Assembly (NCBI RefSeq): GCF_002893625.1 | Contig: NZ_PKMZ01000002.1 | Location: 434,001-498,000 of the forward strand | DNA length: 64,000 nt | Source: Mangrovicella endophytica | GTDB lineage: Bacteria; Pseudomonadota; Alphaproteobacteria; Rhizobiales; Rhizobiaceae | Direction: 5' to 3' | Shown: positions 1 to 8,456 of the stretch, one piece after another | Position numbering within the stretch: the stretch's first letter is position 1 | Layout: each line of letters opens with the position of its first letter | Position numbers and translations under genes: made by a program | The notes under the pieces: generated by a model | Told to the model about the DNA's origin: nothing | Database searches by the model: none | The model's input: the letters and a program-made list of their open reading frames with translations, nothing else

Positions 1-972
1 CTCGTTGAAGCGGGCCCGGTTCGGCAATCCCGTCAGCGTGTCGTGGAAGGCGAGATGACGTGCCCTGGCTTCGCTGGCCCTGAGGGCGCGTGCACCCTTT
101 CTGAGGCTCGCGACCAGAACGGCCACGACGATCAGCATCGCACATAAGGTGGCGACCAGAGCCGGCGCCATCCGCTCGGCCAGCACCTGCCCCGGCAGGT
201 GCACTTTCCAGAGGAGGAAGCCCACAGGCCGGCCCTGATTGTCACGCAGGGCGAATGACAGCTCGTCACCGCCGGGACGGTCATCCCAGGAGAACCGCGC
301 ACCCTCGAAGAGGTATCTGTGCTCCAATTCCTCCAGAAAGCGGCCGTCGAGATAGTGGACGGCCAAATGAATGTAGGCGTCGGCGGGGCGCTGGCGGATC
401 TTCCCGGTCGAGGGCACGACCGGCTTGACGCTGACCACGGCCGGATGCCCGTCGATCACGGCGATGTCCTGTGCGCCGGGGCTGCGTATCCGGCTGTCCG
501 GGCTCTGCCACTTGCCACTCGCAAGCGCTTGCCGCACGTCGGCGATCATCGAACGGGCGGTTGGCTCCAGATCCTGGAAGGTGGAGGGATCGGCGCGGCT
601 GTCTCCTTGGGAGGCGTAGACGGGCCGGTCCTGCGGATCGAGAACCACGAGGCGCTCGAAGCCGAAATACATGTTCATCCAGAGCCCCATATTGTCGTCG
701 ATCCATTCGGGATCGAGAGGGCCCTGCAGATGAGTCACCGCCTCGTCCCAGGCCGTGACGCTTTCCTGATTGTGGGCGATGCTCTGGACGGCCTGCTGGA
801 GGATGGACGCGGCGAGACTCCGGTCGCGCTGGACGACGAGTTCGTTGGCTTCCCGCACCGACATCGCCAGGAGCATGCAGGCCAGACCGCCGATCAGCGC
901 GATGGCCAGACCGGCAGGAACGGCAACGGCGAGCCAGCGGCTGGGATCGGGAAGATACGAACGGTTCGGCAT
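1..972 (-). CDS. CHASE4-domain sensor with GGDEF domain, partial (3' part outside window)
   Basis: An uninterrupted minus-strand reading frame begins at an ATG at 970-972 and runs off the left edge after 324 codons. Seen: an N-terminal hydrophobic segment (about residues 13-36), a roughly 230-residue extracytoplasmic region, a second membrane segment (about 270-292), then HDTLTGLPNRARFNE, the characteristic start of a GGDEF domain, at the edge. The middle region (spaced W, DEAV, GLWMNMYFG, VYAS) reads like a CHASE4 ligand-binding domain. Such proteins are inner-membrane sensors that control cyclic di-GMP. The GGDEF signature itself and any EAL domain lie outside the window, so catalytic competence cannot be judged. 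Confidence 0.85.
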   Translation of the reverse strand, partial: MPNRSYLPDPSRWLAVAVPAGLAIALIGGLACMLLAMSVREANELVVQRDRSLAASILQQAVQSIAHNQESVTAWDEAVTHLQGPLDPEWIDDNMGLWMNMYFGFERLVVLDPQDRPVYASQGDSRADPSTFQDLEPTARSMIADVRQALASGKWQSPDSRIRSPGAQDIAVIDGHPAVVSVKPVVPSTGKIRQRPADAYIHLAVHYLDGRFLEELEHRYLFEGARFSWDDRPGGDELSFALRDNQGRPVGFLLWKVHLPGQVLAERMAPALVATLCAMLIVVAVLVASLRKGARALRASEARARHLAFHDTLTGLPNRARFNE

Positions 973-1179
973 GCCCCACCGTGACACTCCGCCGCTTAAA
1001 GGTTCCCCTGCAGCGGCGGGGAATGTGGATTGGCATGAACGATTGGTTAAGAGGCCGCTACGGCGGAACCCGATGAATAGACTCTCGGCCTCGCTATATG
1101 GAAATGCCCTCGCTTTGCCTTCGGCCCCGGCACCTGCCATTGGTGGCACTTCAGAATCGCACAAGGGCGACCGAGCACC

Positions 1180-2307
1180 GTGAAATTCTCACCCCAGCAG
1201 GACGAGGCGCTGACCCGCGTGGCCGCATGGCTGAAGGCCGGCGACCAGCCGATCTTCCGCCTGTTCGGCTATGCAGGCACCGGCAAGACGACGCTGGCGC
1301 GGCACTTTGCCGAGGGGCTCGACGGCGCGGTGCAGTTCGCCGCCTTCACCGGCAAGGCGGCGCAGGTGCTGCGCTCCAAGGGTGCCAAGAGCGCGCGCAC
1401 GCTGCATTCGCTGATCTACCGCCCGCGCGGCGAGGAGACGGTGTCCGACGAGGAAAGCGGCACGTCACGCGTCTCGCCGACCTTCTCGCTCAACCGGCAG
1501 AGCCCCGTCGCCAAGGCCAAGCTGGTCATCGTCGACGAATGCTCGATGGTCGACGAGGCGCTGGGGCGCGACCTTCTGTCCTTCGGCACGCCGATCCTCG
1601 TTCTCGGCGATCCCGGCCAGCTGCCGCCGGTTTCGGGGGGCGGCTTCTTCACGGAAGCCGAACCGGATTTCCTGCTGACGGAGATCCACCGGCAGGCGCG
1701 CGACAACCCGATCATCGAGCTCGCCTTGCATGTGCGCGAAGGGCGCGAGCTGATGCATGGTGACTGGGGCACGGCGCAGATCATCGGCAAGCGCGACGTC
1801 GAGCGCGAGCGGGTGCTCGCCGCCGACCAGGTGCTGGTCGGCACCAACCGCACGCGCCGCCGCTACAATGCGCGGCTGCGCGAGCTGAAGGGCTATACAG
1901 GCGCGCTGCCGCAGGCCGGCGACAAGCTGGTGTGCCTCAGAAATGACCCGGCCAAGGGGCTGCTCAACGGCTCGCTCTGGCAGGTGATGACCGCCTCGCC
2001 CGAAAAGACCAAGCCCGGCACCAACCTGATCGTGAAGCCCGACGACGACGACGTGGACAGCGGCGCGGCGAAGATCAAGCTTCTGAAGTCGGCCTTCGAG
2101 AACCCGGAGGAGGAGGTGCCCTGGGCGACCAAGAAGCGCTTCGACGACTTCGACTATGGCTATGCCCTGACCGTCCACAAGGCGCAGGGGTCGCAGTGGA
2201 ACGACGTGATGCTCTTCGACGAGAGCTGGGCCTTCAAGGAGACGCGCGAGCGCTGGCTCTACACGGCAATCACCCGGGCGGCGGAGAAGCTGACGATCGT
2301 CAAATGA
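1180..2307 (+). CDS. RecD-like / Dda-like ATP-dependent DNA helicase
   Basis: A 375-residue superfamily 1 helicase. Walker A is GYAGTGKTTL near residue 30, Walker B is VIVDECSMVD near 115, followed by GDPGQLPPVSGG (motif III). The C-terminal UvrD_C_2-like motifs VHKAQGSQWNDV and YTAITRAAEKL are intact. It is much shorter than RecD or RecD2 and has no N-terminal accessory domain, so it resembles the short Dda/RecD-like helicases widespread in Hyphomicrobiales. The start is GTG, with AAGGGCG upstream as a weak ribosome binding site. It converges with the next minus-strand gene. The role in DNA repair or replication is inferred from family only. Confidence 0.88.
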   Translation: MKFSPQQDEALTRVAAWLKAGDQPIFRLFGYAGTGKTTLARHFAEGLDGAVQFAAFTGKAAQVLRSKGAKSARTLHSLIYRPRGEETVSDEESGTSRVSPTFSLNRQSPVAKAKLVIVDECSMVDEALGRDLLSFGTPILVLGDPGQLPPVSGGGFFTEAEPDFLLTEIHRQARDNPIIELALHVREGRELMHGDWGTAQIIGKRDVERERVLAADQVLVGTNRTRRRYNARLRELKGYTGALPQAGDKLVCLRNDPAKGLLNGSLWQVMTASPEKTKPGTNLIVKPDDDDVDSGAAKIKLLKSAFENPEEEVPWATKKRFDDFDYGYALTVHKAQGSQWNDVMLFDESWAFKETRERWLYTAITRAAEKLTIVK

Positions 2308-2423
2308 GGCAGCGGGCAGCCTCTGCTGCTGCTCCGATGCCGACCGCTCGTGCGTGTCGGCGCCCAGCCGGCACATCGGCCGCGCTTGCGCCGCGCCCTT
2401 CCATCTGCAGCGCACACATGGAA

Positions 2424-2443
2424 AAGGCGGCCGCGGCCGCCTT
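2424..2443. terminator. Perfect 20-bp GC-rich palindrome between convergent genes
   Basis: AAGGCGGCCGCGGCCGCCTT is a perfect palindrome lying between two convergent genes. Read on the minus strand it is followed by a short T run (CCTTTTCC), so it fits a rho-independent terminator for the repeat-domain protein gene better than for the helicase. Confidence 0.55.
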
Positions 2444-2493
2444 ATCGGTACCAGCTGGTCGCGGAACGCCGTCTGGCGCGCCGCAGGAGATAC

Positions 2494-4281
2494 TCAGCAG
2501 CCTGTGCCGGTGAGGAAGGCGCGGCGGTTTTCGATCCTGTCGAGCATCACCTGACAGCCATTGCCGAGGTCAGCCGAGGCGCCGGGCGCGACGGTCTGGC
2601 GGCTCTTGCCCATGACGGCGAGCGTCGCGCCGGCGTCGGTGATGCCGGAAACGAAGACGCGCTTTTCGCCGAAGGCCGCCGTCTCGCCGATGCCGTAGCC
2701 GTTGGCGCCCTTTTCGGGAGCATCCGTGGCGGCTGCCGGTGCCGCAGCGGGTGTGCTTGCAGCAGCACGGGGCGTGTCGCTCGGAGCGCCTGCCGGTGCG
2801 ACCGGTGTCGGTGCTGCCGGGGAGGCCTGGTCGGCGCCGGATGTCTCGGCCGTGGTGCCCTCCGTCGCGGCCGGCACAGCCGGGACGGGTGCAGCCGTAT
2901 CGGCCGGTGCCGCGGATGAAGCCGTCGTCGCGGCAGGTGCCGATCCTTCGGCCGGGGCCGCGCTGCTGCCCGCCGGGCTGGCTGCGGCCGGCGCTCCGCC
3001 GCTGTCTGAGGTGCCACAGCTTGCCGGGGCCAGGCGCACCGAGCCGTTCTCGATCGCCTCGACCGTGATCTGGCAACCGTCGCCGAGATCGGCGGGCGTT
3101 CCGACCTTCGCTTCGACGGACGGTCCGCCGAGCGTGCGGAAGAAGGCGGTGTCATCGCTGATCCGTGACAGCGACAGCCCCTTGCCGCCGACCGTGGTGG
3201 CCTGACCGACGACGAGCGTCACCGGACCGCCCGGAGCCGCGGCCGCCGTGTCAGTCGCGCCCGAGGCTGCGGCGGCATCGCCGGACGGTTGGGCGGCGGG
3301 CGCCGGGGCCGTTGCAGCGGCGGTATCAGCCGGCGCGGCCGCGGGCGCATTGCCCTGTGCTGCACCGGCGTCAGATGCTGGTTGCGGAGCCGATGCACCG
3401 CCTTGCGCTGCCGCAGGTGACGGCGTCGCAGCGGGTGCCTCCACGCTACCAGCCGGAGCCGCATTCCCGGCAGCCGCAGCAGCGCCGGCAGCGCCCTGCT
3501 CGGTCACACGAGCCGTCTTGCCGCCCTCGGAGGGTCCCGCAGCGCCGCCGGGTGCAGTCCCCTCGCCGCCGGCGGGTGCCGCTGCGGACGATGCTGCTGT
3601 CTGGCCGGTCTGCTCGGCAGCGCAGCCGTTTGACTTGAGGTAAGCGGCGCCGGCCGCGACGCCCACGAGGGTGACGCTGCAGCCGTTGCCGAGATCCACC
3701 GAGCTGCCGGCTGCAACATCGGTGGGATTCTGGTCGCCGGCCCTGAGCGTCGCGATACCGGCCTCGGCGGAGAGGGAGGCAACGCCGAGCCGCGAGGTGC
3801 CGAAGATCGCGGTCTGGTTCGGCAGCAGGATCGCACCGGTGCTGCCGATCTCACCGGCAAATCCGGCAGCTTGGTCGCCACCCGCCGCCGCTGCAGGCTG
3901 CGATGCGGCCGGGGCGGGCGCTGCGGGAGCCGCTGCCGCCGCGGCATCCATCTTGCCCTCCAAGGCGCCGAGGCGCTGGTCGAGCGCGTCGATCTTGCCG
4001 GAGACGTCGCCGATGGTGGAGCCAAGCCCCTTGGTCTGCGTCTCGAGATTTTCGGACAGCTGCTGGAAGGCCGGACCGAAGTCGGTGTTGGCGGCGGGCG
4101 AGCCGACCTTCTCCGTCAGTGCCGTCGTCTTCTGGTCAACGGCGGCGACGCTGGTCTGCAGCTGATCGATCCGCGCCGACAGCGCCTCCTCGACATCGTC
4201 CACATCCGGCCCGAGCAGCCAGCCGATCAAGAACCCGACGAAGCCGGCGATCACCAGCGGAATGACTTTAGCGCGATCCAT
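2494..4281 (-). CDS. Membrane-anchored Ala/Pro-rich protein with three tandem two-cysteine domains
   Basis: A 595-residue protein of unknown function. It has an N-terminal membrane anchor (about residues 7-24), then a heptad-rich segment (about 30-120) that could form a coiled coil. Three copies of a roughly 70-residue domain follow. Each has DLG(N/D)GC near its end and finishes in a second cysteine: [20 protein letters not shown] and [10 protein letters not shown]. The copies are separated by long Ala/Pro/Gly/Ser linkers, and the last copy ends exactly at the C-terminus (GTGC). The predicted topology puts the domains in the periplasm, where each cysteine pair could form a disulfide. The start ATG has a good GGGAGGA ribosome binding site. 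I do not recognise the domain. Confidence 0.85.
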   Translation of the reverse strand: MDRAKVIPLVIAGFVGFLIGWLLGPDVDDVEEALSARIDQLQTSVAAVDQKTTALTEKVGSPAANTDFGPAFQQLSENLETQTKGLGSTIGDVSGKIDALDQRLGALEGKMDAAAAAAPAAPAPAASQPAAAAGGDQAAGFAGEIGSTGAILLPNQTAIFGTSRLGVASLSAEAGIATLRAGDQNPTDVAAGSSVDLGNGCSVTLVGVAAGAAYLKSNGCAAEQTGQTAASSAAAPAGGEGTAPGGAAGPSEGGKTARVTEQGAAGAAAAAGNAAPAGSVEAPAATPSPAAAQGGASAPQPASDAGAAQGNAPAAAPADTAAATAPAPAAQPSGDAAAASGATDTAAAAPGGPVTLVVGQATTVGGKGLSLSRISDDTAFFRTLGGPSVEAKVGTPADLGDGCQITVEAIENGSVRLAPASCGTSDSGGAPAAASPAGSSAAPAEGSAPAATTASSAAPADTAAPVPAVPAATEGTTAETSGADQASPAAPTPVAPAGAPSDTPRAAASTPAAAPAAATDAPEKGANGYGIGETAAFGEKRVFVSGITDAGATLAVMGKSRQTVAPGASADLGNGCQVMLDRIENRRAFLTGTGC

Positions 4282-4497
4282 GCTGTTCCTCCCGAGCGTT
4301 TCGTATCGTTAAGTGCCGCAGCCGAGCGTGCGGGCAAGGGCTTGTCAAGCAACGGTTGCATGACGGTTTTGCGCCGGCGGCCATGTCGCCGTGCCGGCGG
4401 ATGGCTCAGGCAGCGCGAGCAAGGCGCAGGGCGGCGGCCATCTTCACGTGCCCGACCTGAGCGCCTAAGGATGGGGCCGATCCCGCGGAGCACAGCC

Positions 4498-5244
4498 ATG
4501 CCGACCGAACTCTCCGTCAACCTCAATGCCATTGCGATGCTGCGCAACCGGCGCGACCTGCCATGGCCGAGCGTTACGCATCTCGGCCGCATCGCGCTCG
4601 GCGCCGGTGCTCACGGCCTGACGGTGCATCCGCGCCCTGACCAGCGGCATATCCGCTTCTCCGACCTGCCGGAAATCCGCCACCTCATCGACAGCGAGTT
4701 CCCCGAGGCCGAGTTCAACATCGAGGGCTATCCGACCGAGGAATTCCTGGCCCTCGTCGAAGCGGCGCGGCCCGAGCAGGTGACGCTGGTGCCGGACGAT
4801 CCCTCGCAGCCGACCTCGGACCATGGCTGGCACTTCCCGTCGAGCGTCGATGCGCTGCGGCCGATCGTGGAGCGGCTGCAGGGGCAGGGCGCCCGTGTTT
4901 CGCTGTTCGCCGATGCCGAGCCGGACTGGATCGCCGACGCTGCCGCAACGGGGGCCGACCGGATCGAGCTCTATACGGGGCCTTACGGCGGCACCTTCGG
5001 CGACGGAGAGGCCGCGGCCGCCGAGATCGAGCGGCTCGGCGCGACGGCGGATGCGGCCATTGCCGTGGGCCTCGGCGTCAATGCCGGGCATGATCTGACC
5101 GTCGCCAACCTGCCGGCCCTCGTCGCGCGGATCCCGGCACTGGCGGAAGTGTCGATCGGCCATGGCCTCACCGCCGATGCGCTGGAATACGGCATGGCCG
5201 AGACCGTGCGCCGCTTCATCCGCGCCTGCGGCCACAGCGGGTGA
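4498..5244 (+). CDS. pdxJ: Pyridoxine 5'-phosphate synthase
   Basis: A 248-residue PdxJ, which condenses 1-deoxyxylulose 5-phosphate with 3-amino-1-hydroxyacetone 1-phosphate to form pyridoxine 5'-phosphate in vitamin B6 synthesis. Recognisable family signatures are the N-terminal [59 protein letters not shown] and [11 protein letters not shown] 4498 is preceded by GGAG with normal spacing and gives the usual family N-terminus. An in-frame ATG 27 bases upstream (4471) is possible but lacks a ribosome binding site. It stands alone here; B6 supply may matter for the PLP aminotransferase further right, but no linkage is shown. Confidence 0.95.
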   Translation: MPTELSVNLNAIAMLRNRRDLPWPSVTHLGRIALGAGAHGLTVHPRPDQRHIRFSDLPEIRHLIDSEFPEAEFNIEGYPTEEFLALVEAARPEQVTLVPDDPSQPTSDHGWHFPSSVDALRPIVERLQGQGARVSLFADAEPDWIADAAATGADRIELYTGPYGGTFGDGEAAAAEIERLGATADAAIAVGLGVNAGHDLTVANLPALVARIPALAEVSIGHGLTADALEYGMAETVRRFIRACGHSG

Positions 5245-5276
5245 GATTGGCGGCGGCGCCCGCATGAATCCGCCTC

Positions 5277-5305
5277 TTGCAGCGGCGCTCCGAACCCGCT
5301 AGAGA
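5277..5305 (+). promoter_or_regulatory. Predicted sigma-70 type promoter of tetR-ilvC
   Basis: TTGCAG at 5277-5282 and TAGAGA at 5300-5305 are separated by exactly 17 bases. The predicted start of transcription falls inside the inverted repeat at 5307-5329, the right place for a repressor to block initiation. Confidence 0.45.
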
Positions 5306-5306
5306 G

Positions 5307-5329
5307 CCGTACCGTACGTTACGGTACGG
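5307..5329. promoter_or_regulatory. TetR operator candidate, 10-3-10 perfect inverted repeat
   Basis: CCGTACCGTA-CGT-TACGGTACGG is a perfect inverted repeat with 10-bp arms and a 3-bp centre. It lies immediately downstream of a predicted -10 box and touches the GTG start of the TetR gene. Size and placement are typical of TetR-family autoregulatory operators; binding is inferred. Confidence 0.65.
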
Positions 5330-6036
5330 TGTTGGAGCGGTGGCTAGGCGGCGCGATTCAGGTGGCAGCAGAGGGTGACATCGCGATCGAGACGCTGACG
5401 GAGCGCCAGCGTGCCGTGCTGGACGCCGCGCTCGCCCTGATCGTCGCCGAAGGCCAGCCGTTGACAATGAGTGCGCTGGCGCGATCCGCCAGCTGCTCCA
5501 AGGAAACGCTCTACAAGTGGTTCGGCGACCGTGACGGTCTCCTGACCGCGACCGTGCGTTGGCAGGCGGCCAAAGTCCGCTCCGTACCGGTCGAGCCTGA
5601 AGGGCTGACGCGCGAGACGCTTGCCCACAGCCTGACGCGCTTTGCCGCCGATTGGCTGCGAGTCCTATCCGGCGAGACCTCTGTCGCGCTGAACCGCGTG
5701 GCGATCGCCGAGGCGGATTCGGCGCGTACCGATCTCGGTGCCATCGTGCTGCGCAACGGGCCGATCGCCATGGCACGGCGTCTGCAGCCGGTGCTGGAGG
5801 CGGGGCGAGTGGCGGGGCTGCTGCGCTTCGAGGATGGCGAGGCGGCCTTTCGAACCTTCTTCGGCCTCGTCGTGCGCGACGTTCAGATCCGGCTCCTCCT
5901 CGGCGATCGGCTGAGGCTCGGCGAGGCGGACATCGAAACTCAGGCCGCGCAAGCGACGCGGCACTTCTTCGCCCTCTACGGGGTGGAACCCAAGGCGGCC
6001 GGATCGGCCGACGAAACCGTCAACAGGAGGATATGA
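5329..6036 (+). CDS. TetR/AcrR family transcriptional regulator upstream of ilvC
   Basis: A 235-residue regulator with an N-terminal TetR helix-turn-helix (about residues 25-75; LTMSALARSASCSKETLYKWFGDRDGL spans recognition helix and the conserved KETLYKWF) and a C-terminal TetR ligand domain (FRTFFGLVVRDVQIRLLLG). The GTG start at 5329 has no ribosome binding site and overlaps the operator, so translation from a nearly leaderless message or from the in-frame GTG at 5362 is possible. It ends 3 bases before ilvC, and ilvC's AGGAGG sits over its stop codon, so the two are almost certainly cotranscribed. It probably represses itself and ilvC; the ligand is unknown. Confidence 0.88.
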   Translation: MLERWLGGAIQVAAEGDIAIETLTERQRAVLDAALALIVAEGQPLTMSALARSASCSKETLYKWFGDRDGLLTATVRWQAAKVRSVPVEPEGLTRETLAHSLTRFAADWLRVLSGETSVALNRVAIAEADSARTDLGAIVLRNGPIAMARRLQPVLEAGRVAGLLRFEDGEAAFRTFFGLVVRDVQIRLLLGDRLRLGEADIETQAAQATRHFFALYGVEPKAAGSADETVNRRI

Positions 6037-7059
<1,023 letters not shown>

Positions 7060-7084
7060 CGCCGGACCGCGTTCCATTCTGAAC

Positions 7085-7114
7085 GGGAGGGGCGGTCTTC
7101 GGGCTGCCCCTTCC
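7085..7114 (+). terminator. Stem-loop after ilvC with UUCG tetraloop
   Basis: A stem formed by 7085-7097 and 7102-7114, with a few G-T wobbles, closes on the stable TTCG tetraloop. It starts 26 bases after the ilvC stop codon. No T tract follows, so it may be a weak terminator or an mRNA-stabilising hairpin. Confidence 0.55.
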
Positions 7115-7216
7115 GATTGCGAATCGCAGTTTGGATTCAATTGCCGGCTAGGGCTTCACTCCGTCGCAATCATTATGGGGGAAAGTGCCCCCGTCTGGCA
7201 TCAGAAGCAGGGGCTG

Positions 7217-7645
7217 ATGATGAGCGCGTTGCAAGAGTTGGATCCCGCCGGTGCCGAGCGCCGCGTCGCGCCACGGACGCGCACGCTCAAGCGCGCCAAG
7301 ATCCTGTTCAACAATCACTATTCGACGTTCGACTGTGTCGTGCGCAACATCTCGGCGACCGGCGCCCTTCTGACCATCGACGAGGCGGCGCATCTGCCGA
7401 AGGTCTTCGAGGTGCGGATCGGCGAGGACAAGGACGCGCGACCGGCGCGGCTCGTCTATCGCCGCGGCATGTTCGCCGGCATCCACTTCATGGACGTGGC
7501 GAGCGACGAGAACCACATGCCGGTGGTGCCGAGCGCGGCTGGCGAGACGATGACCATGGTGGCTGAGGCCCATGATGTCGACGTGCGCCGCATCGTCCCC
7601 GAGCCGCTGCCGGCCGCGATCGTCCGCAACCTGCGCTGGCGGTGA
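7217..7645 (+). CDS. PilZ-domain protein (putative c-di-GMP effector)
   Basis: A protein of about 142 residues with a single PilZ-like domain: ERRVAPRTRTLKRAKILF gives the basic stretch, and CVVRNISATGALLTID matches the D/NxSxxG part of the family. Canonical PilZ domains bind cyclic di-GMP through an RxxxR motif followed by D/NxSxxG; here the arginines are RVAPR and RTRTLKR. Start uncertain: ATG at 7217 or 7220 (AGGGG just upstream) is preferred over the in-frame ATG at 7175, which has no ribosome binding site. It could respond to diguanylate cyclases such as those at either end of the window, but that is inference. Confidence 0.8.
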   Translation: MMSALQELDPAGAERRVAPRTRTLKRAKILFNNHYSTFDCVVRNISATGALLTIDEAAHLPKVFEVRIGEDKDARPARLVYRRGMFAGIHFMDVASDENHMPVVPSAAGETMTMVAEAHDVDVRRIVPEPLPAAIVRNLRWR

Positions 7646-7747
7646 GCCGGGGCGACCGGCCGTATCCGCCGTCGCCTCAGGCCGGGTCAGCCTCCTAGAG
7701 CGCTGAGCGCCGCCGCCGCGTCGTGCCGACGTCGCGTCGCACCGCTT

Positions 7748-8383
7748 CTACGGCTTGAAGCTCTCTGCCATGGCTCTGATGATCATCAGAGCCGAGACGG
7801 CGCCTGGATCGATATGGCCGATCGAGCGCTCGCCGACGCGTGCGGCGCGGCCGCGCACGGCCACCATGGAGCGCGTCGCGGCAGCGCCCCGCTCCGCCGC
7901 GTCCAGAACGATTGTCCAGAAGCGGTCGGGTCTGTCCGCAAGCGCATGCTGGGCAGCCTCGGCCGCCGGCAGCCACACGTCCAGCATGGTCTTCTCGCCA
8001 CGGCTGCCTTTGCCACGCTGTGCGATCCCGGCTGCCATGGCGTCGAGCAACGTCGCGGCGCTGGCGCAGTCGAGCCCATCGCAGCCGTCGAGCCTCTGCG
8101 CGGCGCGCAGGAAGCCGTTGGCGTAGAGCGGCCCGGTGGAGGCGCCGACCGCATCGAGGAAGGCGCCGGCCGCGGTCCGGAACACGTCCGCCGGCTTGGC
8201 GCTCGCCGCATCCAGCCTGCCGAGCGCCACGACTACGGCGCGGAAGCCGAGCGCCATGGTCATTCCGTGATCGGCATCGCCGATCGCCCCATCGAGATCC
8301 GAAAGGTGGTCGCGCTCCGCCTCCATCGTCGCCGCGATGCGCGCGAACATGTCGAGGAGCGACCTCACTGCGGGATCGTGCAT
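7748..8383 (-). CDS. dhaL: Dihydroxyacetone kinase L-domain subunit (second pair)
   Basis: A 211-residue DhaL, the nucleotide-binding subunit of dihydroxyacetone-type kinases. The Mg/nucleotide-coordinating motif is LDGAIGDADHGMTMALGF (canonical GDGDHG has one Gly to Ala change here). GASTGPLYANGF, GEKTMLDVWLPA and VGERSIGHIDPGA are also family signatures. ATG 8383 is chosen because GGAGGG lies just upstream; an extension to 8425 has no such support. It is the last gene of the eight-gene minus-strand operon, 73 bases after the regulator-DhaK fusion, and presumably serves as that protein's kinase partner. No DhaM is present, so it probably uses ATP directly. Confidence 0.92.
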   Translation of the reverse strand: MHDPAVRSLLDMFARIAATMEAERDHLSDLDGAIGDADHGMTMALGFRAVVVALGRLDAASAKPADVFRTAAGAFLDAVGASTGPLYANGFLRAAQRLDGCDGLDCASAATLLDAMAAGIAQRGKGSRGEKTMLDVWLPAAEAAQHALADRPDRFWTIVLDAAERGAAATRSMVAVRGRAARVGERSIGHIDPGAVSALMIIRAMAESFKP

Positions 8384-8456
8384 GCCGCGTCCCTCCTTCC
8401 GTCCAGCGTTGCCCGCGCATAGCACGACGCGCCGGCGGCTTCACCGTTGTGCCCGC

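Noticed and set aside
3871-4497. A 209-codon N-terminal extension of pdxJ
   Set aside because: It would run antisense through the repeat-domain gene; family length and ribosome binding site support ATG 4498.
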